A stretch of 9,362 nt of DNA, from the NCBI GenBank assembly GCA_946183385.1, contig CAMHBN010000058.1, forward strand, positions 1-9,362, in the 5' to 3' direction. The position numbers and the translations under genes are program-made. The first letter of the stretch is position 1. Every line of letters begins with the position of its first letter. This document shows, piece by piece, positions 5,745 to 9,362 of this stretch. This DNA comes from an uncultured Ruminococcus sp. (GTDB lineage: Bacteria; Bacillota; Clostridia; Oscillospirales; Ruminococcaceae). The notes beneath the pieces are model-generated. The model ran no database searches and was not told where the DNA came from. It was given only the letters and a program-made list of their open reading frames with translations.

Positions 5745-6914
5745 CTATTTAATCAATATCTCCCTTGTGGAGCAGATATCGCCTTTCAGACGGTACGCGA
5801 CGTTCAGCGTCAGCGTGCCGTCTTTTTCTGTCGGGACGATGTCGCGCGAAAGTATTTCGCAGCCCGACAGGAAGTTCTTCTCGTAGATGTACACCTTCTC
5901 CATAAGCTCGTCGGTCAGCTCCTCGGGCGTGAGCTCCGTCTCCTCGTGCACGTACTCGGTGTACCTCTGACGCGTGACGCTTATCGGGAGCGTTTTCCCG
6001 AACATTACGAGCGGCTTCTCCGTGCTCTCCTCCTTGCGGAGCTCATAGCCGTTTTCGCCGAAATACAGCGGGATATCGAGGCTGAACAGCCGCAGCCTGC
6101 GGCGTGTGTCAGTCCTGCCCGTGGGGACGAGGCGCTCCTGTACGAGCTCGCCCGTGAACGCGGCTTCCTCGCTGTATATGCCCGTGACCGTGCCCATTGC
6201 GCGATGGAGCGTCGTATGCCCCGTGTCGTCGCCCGTCACGCCGCTTATCAGCATATCCCCCGCCCTGACGTAGTCCCCGACCTTGTGCATGAGCTGCCCG
6301 TCTACCACCGTCGCGCCGACTATCTCTGCCTCGTGCGCGGCAACAAGGTTGCACGGTATGCGGGTACGGCGCATTTCGGGCTTCTCTACGACCTCCGTGA
6401 CCTCCACGACAAGGCGGTGTCCCGTCCTGTGCATACCCGCCCAAGACAAGCCCTCGATCCCGAGCTGGAGCTGATTCTCGCAGGTGACGTAGTCTATCCG
6501 CCGAAACGGCGTTCCTCTGCGGACTCCCATTTCATCGAGAGCCGCAAGTATCACGCTGTCGCTGACAGACGCGTTGCCCTGTATGTCGATAGTGACCACA
6601 ACTCCCGAAAAATAGAGCGAAGCCGCTATGACCAGCACCAGTCCGAGGGCAATGCCGAAGCGCCTGCGGCGGCGTATCACCTCCGCGGAGATGGTGTCGT
6701 ACTCGAAGTGGGTGAGCTCAATGCCGTGCTCCTGCGCGATGTCCGTGACGCGTCCGAGGTCGGAGCGGTATACCTCCGCGCAGAAGCTGCCGCCCTTCAC
6801 GTACTGGCTGAAGAGGCATACCCGGCTCGCGTGCAGGGCGTTGATGAATCCGTAGAGGTCGCGCCCCTTGGCGTTTATCTTAATGCTCCCGCGAAGCTGA
6901 TTCTTCATCGCCAT
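5745..6914 (-). CDS. yqfD: sporulation protein YqfD
   Basis: Membrane-anchored sporulation protein of the YqfD family, 389 residues, close to the family's usual length. Residues 1-80 form the N-terminal cytoplasmic part. A basic RRRRR cluster (81-85) precedes one membrane segment at about 86-106. Then comes a POTRA-like stretch (IDIQGNASVSDSVILAAL from 109) and a barrel-like segment with HKVGDYVRAGDMLISG (210-225), characteristic of this family. In Bacillus subtilis yqfC and yqfD belong to the mother-cell sigma-E regulon; the exact biochemical role is unclear. The start at 6914 has AAGGAG 5 nt upstream; an in-frame ATG at 6908 is the alternative. The gene starts inside yqfC (35-bp overlap), so the pair is almost certainly co-transcribed and translationally coupled. 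It is convergent with the GH5 gene. Confidence 0.93.
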   Translation of the reverse strand: MAMKNQLRGSIKINAKGRDLYGFINALHASRVCLFSQYVKGGSFCAEVYRSDLGRVTDIAQEHGIELTHFEYDTISAEVIRRRRRFGIALGLVLVIAASLYFSGVVVTIDIQGNASVSDSVILAALDEMGVRRGTPFRRIDYVTCENQLQLGIEGLSWAGMHRTGHRLVVEVTEVVEKPEMRRTRIPCNLVAAHEAEIVGATVVDGQLMHKVGDYVRAGDMLISGVTGDDTGHTTLHRAMGTVTGIYSEEAAFTGELVQERLVPTGRTDTRRRLRLFSLDIPLYFGENGYELRKEESTEKPLVMFGKTLPISVTRQRYTEYVHEETELTPEELTDELMEKVYIYEKNFLSGCEILSRDIVPTEKDGTLTLNVAYRLKGDICSTREILIK

Positions 6915-7170
6915 GCCGTCTCCTTTCCGCGAGCTCCACCCGCGATATCCTCCCGCGTATAACGAGCCCGCCCGTCTTGTGGTCGTAGGCGCGGAGACCG
7001 CTTCCCCAAACCTGCACGCGGAGATGTCCCGATATGAACTGCATGAAGACCTCGTCGCACTCCTCTATGCGGCGGCAGTTCTCGACCACGAGCTCCCTGT
7101 TGCTCTCTATATGTATCCCCGACACGGGGCTGAGGGCTTCCCCTGCCCTGTCGGTCAGCTTTTCAAACAT
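6880..7170 (-). CDS. yqfC: YabP/YqfC-family sporulation protein YqfC
   Basis: Small sporulation protein of 96 residues. The family core is visible as GIHIESNRELVVENCRRI at 18-35 followed by VQVWGSGLRAYDHKTGGLVIRG at 52-73 and ISRVEL, an all-beta YabP/YqfC-like domain. It sits directly upstream of yqfD, the conserved arrangement in spore-forming Firmicutes. I chose ATG at 7170 because GAGGGGTGAT lies just upstream; the longer frame would need a TTG at 7185 that overlaps this ribosome site. The last 15 or so residues are polar, lie beyond the conserved domain and are encoded in the overlap with yqfD. Any promoter must lie within the 41-bp gap to ylbJ or inside ylbJ itself. Confidence 0.88.
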   Translation of the reverse strand: MFEKLTDRAGEALSPVSGIHIESNRELVVENCRRIEECDEVFMQFISGHLRVQVWGSGLRAYDHKTGGLVIRGRISRVELAERRRHGDEESASREH

Positions 7171-7210
7171 AATATCACCCCTCAAATAATATGATTGACT
7201 GGGTGATATT
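7171..7210. promoter_or_regulatory. inverted repeat spanning the yqfC/ylbJ divergent gap
   Basis: AATATCACCC (7171-7180) is the exact reverse complement of GGGTGATATT (7201-7210), separated by 20 bp. Each arm contains the GGGTGAT ribosome site of one of the two divergent genes. The symmetry may reflect only two similar ribosome sites, or may be an operator or shared control site. No convincing sigma-A promoter is visible in the gap. Weak sigma-E-like hexamers can be seen (CATATTAT on the minus strand, 7192-7185, with CATAAAT upstream), but they would leave almost no leader. Confidence 0.5.
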
Positions 7211-7211
7211 T

Positions 7212-8300
7212 ATGAAAAAAGCAAGACAATTTCTGACTGCCGCCCTCCTCGTCGGAGCCGCCGCGATGTGCATTTTCGCCGCAGACACTGTCGGAGCGGC
7301 TGTTTATGCCGCATTGCAGCGCTGCCTCACGGCTGTAATACCCTCGCTGCTGGCGATGATAGCCGTATCGGGACTGCTCATTCGCAGCGGCACTGTCACA
7401 GCCGCGGGCAGGCTCGTCCACAGGGCGGGCAGGCTGCTCCTCGGCATGGACGGCGACATCTTTGTCATTTTCCTCTTCTCTAACATCGCGGGCTATCCCG
7501 TGGGAGCGCGTATGCTCCTCGCTGCTTATGATTCGGGCAGGCTCACCAAGCGCGAGGCGGAGCTCCTCGCGGGCGTGTGCTTCGGAGCGGGTCCCGCCTT
7601 CATTTACGGCTGCATTGCGGGAAATCTCTACCGCTCGGCGCGGGTGGGACTGCTCCTGAGCCTGTCCTCGTTCGCGGGGAGCCTCGCAGCGGCGGCGGTG
7701 CTGTCGGTATATCTGCGGAGACGCGGTCAAGGAGCTCCGCCGCGCACGGGGATACATTTCAGCGCGGAGTTGCTCCCAGACTGCATATCCTCGGCGGGAC
7801 GCGCCATGGCAGAGATATGCGCCGCGATACTCGGATTTGCCGTTATATCGGCGATACTGGCGCGGGTGGGAGTTCTTCCCGCCGCCGCTGAGCTCCTCTC
7901 GCGGCTGACAGGTCGGGACTTCCCGACATCTGCGGGGCTGATATGCTCGGCTCTCGACGTGACGGCGGTGGCGGGTCTGCCCGCGGGAGATTTCACGCTC
8001 CTGCCCGTGATAGCGGCGCTCGTCACCTTCGGAGGCGGCTGCGTGTTCATGCAGCTCGCCGCCGTTTTCCGCGGGAAGCTGTCGCTCCTGCCCGCCGCGG
8101 CGATACGCCTCGGAGCAGCAGCCGTCAGCTTCGGAGTTTGCAGGCTCATGCTGCCGCTGTTCATCGCGGGCGAGACGGTCTCCGCCGCCGTGACAGCGCG
8201 GGCGCACAGCGCTCCGTCGCCCGTGCCGTCGGTGATACTCGCGGTTATGACGGCGATGGTGTTTGTTAGTTATGAGAAATGCAGAAGGAAAAATGTGTAG
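7212..8300 (+). CDS. ylbJ: sporulation integral membrane protein YlbJ
   Basis: Polytopic membrane protein of the YlbJ family (nucleoside-recognition/Gate fold), required for normal spore formation in Bacillus, where it belongs to the sigma-E regulon; the transported molecule is not established. The 362 residues contain about eight hydrophobic segments. Family-type motifs are CLTAVIPSLLAMIAVSG (38-54), SNIAGYPVGARM (90-101) with the conserved GYPxGA, an AxLLAG turn, and GAGPAFIYG (125-133). I chose ATG at 7212 because GGGTGAT lies just upstream; the ATG at 7191 lacks any ribosome site. The gene is divergent from yqfCD with only 41 bp between starts, so the three may be co-regulated. The stop codon TAG (8298-8300) is supplied by the TGTAG start of an intergenic repeat, so the last codon and stop are repeat-derived. 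Confidence 0.88.
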   Translation: MKKARQFLTAALLVGAAAMCIFAADTVGAAVYAALQRCLTAVIPSLLAMIAVSGLLIRSGTVTAAGRLVHRAGRLLLGMDGDIFVIFLFSNIAGYPVGARMLLAAYDSGRLTKREAELLAGVCFGAGPAFIYGCIAGNLYRSARVGLLLSLSSFAGSLAAAAVLSVYLRRRGQGAPPRTGIHFSAELLPDCISSAGRAMAEICAAILGFAVISAILARVGVLPAAAELLSRLTGRDFPTSAGLICSALDVTAVAGLPAGDFTLLPVIAALVTFGGGCVFMQLAAVFRGKLSLLPAAAIRLGAAAVSFGVCRLMLPLFIAGETVSAAVTARAHSAPSPVPSVILAVMTAMVFVSYEKCRRKNV

Positions 8301-8324
8301 GGGACAGCGTCCTCGACGTCCCAC
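8296..8324. repeat. 29-bp TGTAGGGGAC repeat module, copy 2
   Basis: Matches 2100-2128 at 27 of 29 positions. It overlaps the last five bases of ylbJ and contributes that gene's stop codon. Here it is immediately followed by the 71-bp unit, whereas in copy 1 the two modules are 63 bp apart. Confidence 0.8.
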
Positions 8325-8395
8325 TGTAGGGGCAGATATTATCCGCCCGCAAAATAACACTGTCCGTATACGGGCGCACGCTGTTCGCCCCTACA
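8325..8395. repeat. 71-bp palindromic repeat unit, copy 2
   Basis: Same length and orientation as 2192-2262. Ends are TGTAGGGGC and GCCCCTACA. Relative to copy 1 the first hairpin is GGGCAGAT/ATCCGCCC: two base pairs have changed on both sides (A-T to G-C and C-G to T-A) and one has become a mismatch, so the pairing is mostly kept while the sequence drifts. Confidence 0.85.
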
Positions 8396-8449
8396 ATTCG
8401 TATCAGGTTGTCGTTCTGTAAGTCGCGGGACGCCGTACCCTACAACAAC

Positions 8450-8488
8450 AAAACCCGAAAGCAGCCTTGTTGTCCGCTTTCGGGTTTT
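8450..8488 (-). terminator. terminator of tadA, probably shared with ylbJ
   Basis: A 13-bp stem, AAAACCCGAAAGC (8450-8462) with GCTTTCGGGTTTT (8476-8488), and a 13-nt loop. On the minus strand the T-tail is TTTTGTTGTTG; on the plus strand it is TTTTAGTTCTTATT. It lies between convergent ylbJ and tadA and can serve both. The tadA stop codon (8489-8487) overlaps the first bases of the stem. Confidence 0.85.
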
Positions 8489-8954
8489 AGTTCTTATTCT
8501 TCCTTTTCAGCCTGAGCCTTACGAAAAACTCTGAAAGGAGCGCCGCGCACTCGTCTTCCATTATCCCGCCGATGACCTCGGGCTTGTAATTGTACGGGTA
8601 CTCGAACATCCTCTGCACCGACACCGCCGACCCGCTTTTCAGGTCGTAAGCCCCGAAGCAGACCGTGTCTATCCGCGAATTGATTATCGCACCGCAGCAC
8701 ATCGGGCACGGCTCGAGCGTGACATACAGCGTACACTCCGGCAGCCGCCAGCCGCCGAGCTTTCTGCACGCCTCGTCTATAGCCATTATCTCCGCGTGTG
8801 CAAGAGCGTTTTTCGCTCCCTCGCGCATATTCCTGCCCTCGCCGACTATCTCGCCCGTCGGCTTCTTCACGACCACCGCTCCTACGGGGACCTCTCCCGC
8901 CTCGAAAGCGATACGCGCGAGCTCCAGCGCACGCTGCATATACTTGTCCGTCAC
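8487..8954 (-). CDS. tadA: tRNA-specific adenosine deaminase TadA
   Basis: Converts the wobble adenosine 34 of tRNA-Arg(ACG) to inosine. The zinc-site motifs are intact: H53-A-E55 (LAHAEIMA), with Glu55 as proton shuttle, and PCPMC with Cys83 and Cys86. The GEVPVGAVVV segment (20-29) and YVTLEPC are typical. I place the start at GTG 8954, which has GAGG 8 nt upstream and gives 155 residues, the usual family length. A longer frame from 9044 would add 30 residues unlike TadA and overlap the upstream gene by about 90 bp. The GTG overlaps the stop of the upstream membrane-protein gene (GTGA), which points to translational coupling. The basic C-terminus KRKNKN runs into the terminator. A related nucleoside deaminase is a minor alternative. 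Confidence 0.93.
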   Translation of the reverse strand: MTDKYMQRALELARIAFEAGEVPVGAVVVKKPTGEIVGEGRNMREGAKNALAHAEIMAIDEACRKLGGWRLPECTLYVTLEPCPMCCGAIINSRIDTVCFGAYDLKSGSAVSVQRMFEYPYNYKPEVIGGIMEDECAALLSEFFVRLRLKRKNKN

Positions 8955-9362
8955 TGTGTCAGCCTCATCGCGGCGTAGGCTATGCAGATAAGCAATACCG
9001 CCGAATACGGGAACGTTTTCAGCGCGAAGCCGAATCTGCGCCACCTCGAATACTCCGAGCTGTACCGCACGATTCCGCCCTTCTTCCTGCGGACGAATGC
9101 TATCCAGAACACAACGAAGCCGATTATACCTGCCGCAAGTGCTGTCATCATGAAGATGTTGCGGGTGAGCGGCATTCTCTCCGTTCTGTCGGTCTCGAGT
9201 ATCATCAGCGCGAGATTGTACATCTTGTAGACGATGCTCACCGATACCGCCGTGAATATAGTACCGCTGCTGACCATTCCGTAGCCTGCGACGAGGGATA
9301 TGAGTATCGTTACGGGCATTGCGCGGAAGTCCTGCGTGAGAAGACCCGCGGTCAGCGAGGTG
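8951..9362 (-). CDS. unrecognised multi-pass membrane protein, N-terminus beyond window
   Basis: The frame is open to the right edge, so the start lies outside; an internal ATG at 9319 is probably not the start because the frame continues upstream without a stop. The visible 136 residues have hydrophobic segments at about 16-54 (one long or two), 67-90 and 117-133. The RRKKGG cluster after the 67-90 segment suggests that this loop faces the cytoplasm. I recognise no family motif and assign no function. It overlaps tadA by 4 nt and is very likely in the same transcript. Confidence 0.75.
   Translation of the reverse strand, partial: TSLTAGLLTQDFRAMPVTILISLVAGYGMVSSGTIFTAVSVSIVYKMYNLALMILETDRTERMPLTRNIFMMTALAAGIIGFVVFWIAFVRRKKGGIVRYSSEYSRWRRFGFALKTFPYSAVLLICIAYAAMRLTQ

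Larger units (their letters stand above)
8296..8444. repeat. composite nested inverted-repeat element
   Basis: The outer ends are inverted repeats: TGTAGGGGACAGCGTCC (8296-8312) against the reverse complement of 8428-8444 (15 of 17 match). Between them sit the rest of the 29-bp module, the 71-bp unit with its own terminal inverted repeats, and about 30 bp of unassigned sequence. This suggests one palindromic element carrying, or built around, another. Mobility is inference; no transposase or clear target duplication is present. Confidence 0.6.

Noticed and set aside
5946..6962. 338-residue open frame on the plus strand
   Set aside because: Antisense to yqfD, whose family motifs and upstream ribosome site are convincing.
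7191..7211. Start of ylbJ at ATG 7191
   Set aside because: No ribosome site precedes it, while GGGTGAT lies at a good distance before ATG 7212, which begins a typical MKK hydrophobic N-terminus.
7182..8360. 392-residue open frame on the minus strand
   Set aside because: Antisense to ylbJ; the product is rich in Arg, His and Glu with no hydrophobic core, typical of a codon-bias shadow.
8955..9044. 30-residue N-terminal extension of TadA
   Set aside because: It lies wholly inside the upstream membrane-protein gene, is unlike TadA, and the GTG at 8954 has a good ribosome site and gives the usual length.

Overview
The window looks like chromosomal DNA of a fibre-degrading anaerobic Firmicute close to Ruminococcus (Oscillospiraceae). 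The reasons are a GH5 glucanase lipoprotein with paired binding-like modules of a kind I associate with Ruminococcus flavefaciens, an energy-coupling-factor vitamin-transporter subunit, Firmicute sporulation genes (yqfC, yqfD, ylbJ), a Firmicute-type DNA polymerase I with a degenerate proofreading domain, and short GC-rich intergenic repeats that begin TGTAGGGG. The genus call is inference from gene content and style; no rRNA gene is present.

Layout, left to right. 1-2083 (minus): polA, cut by the left edge just after the O-helix. 2084-2325: polA promoter, two repeat modules and a terminator. 2326-3360 (minus): ECF transporter S component with an unusual loop and a charged tail. 3361-3605: two divergent sigma-A-type promoters, one for the ECF gene and one for the glucanase, with several small inverted repeats. 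3606-5678 (plus): GH5 lipoprotein. 5679-5744: GC-rich hairpin DNA between convergent genes. 5745-7170 (minus): overlapping yqfC-yqfD. 7171-7211: a 41-bp divergent gap that is almost entirely an inverted repeat. 7212-8300 (plus): ylbJ. 8296-8488: a composite repeat followed by a probable bidirectional terminator. 8487-8954 (minus): tadA, overlapping by 4 nt an unrecognised membrane-protein gene that runs off the right edge (8951-9362).

The genes fall into separate jobs: housekeeping (polA, tadA), vitamin or micronutrient uptake (ECF S component), extracellular beta-glucan hydrolysis (GH5), and sporulation (yqfC, yqfD, ylbJ). I see no defence island, CRISPR array, phage, integrase or biosynthetic cluster, and nothing I would call a new multi-gene system. 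The most interesting signals are (1) a pair of 71-bp repeats whose differences include two compensatory hairpin changes, together with a 29-bp module that sits in the polA leader in one copy and supplies the ylbJ stop codon in the other; (2) the duplicated GYWW modules on the non-cellulosomal GH5 lipoprotein; (3) the mirror-symmetric yqfC/ylbJ intergenic region; and (4) the long-tailed ECF S component.
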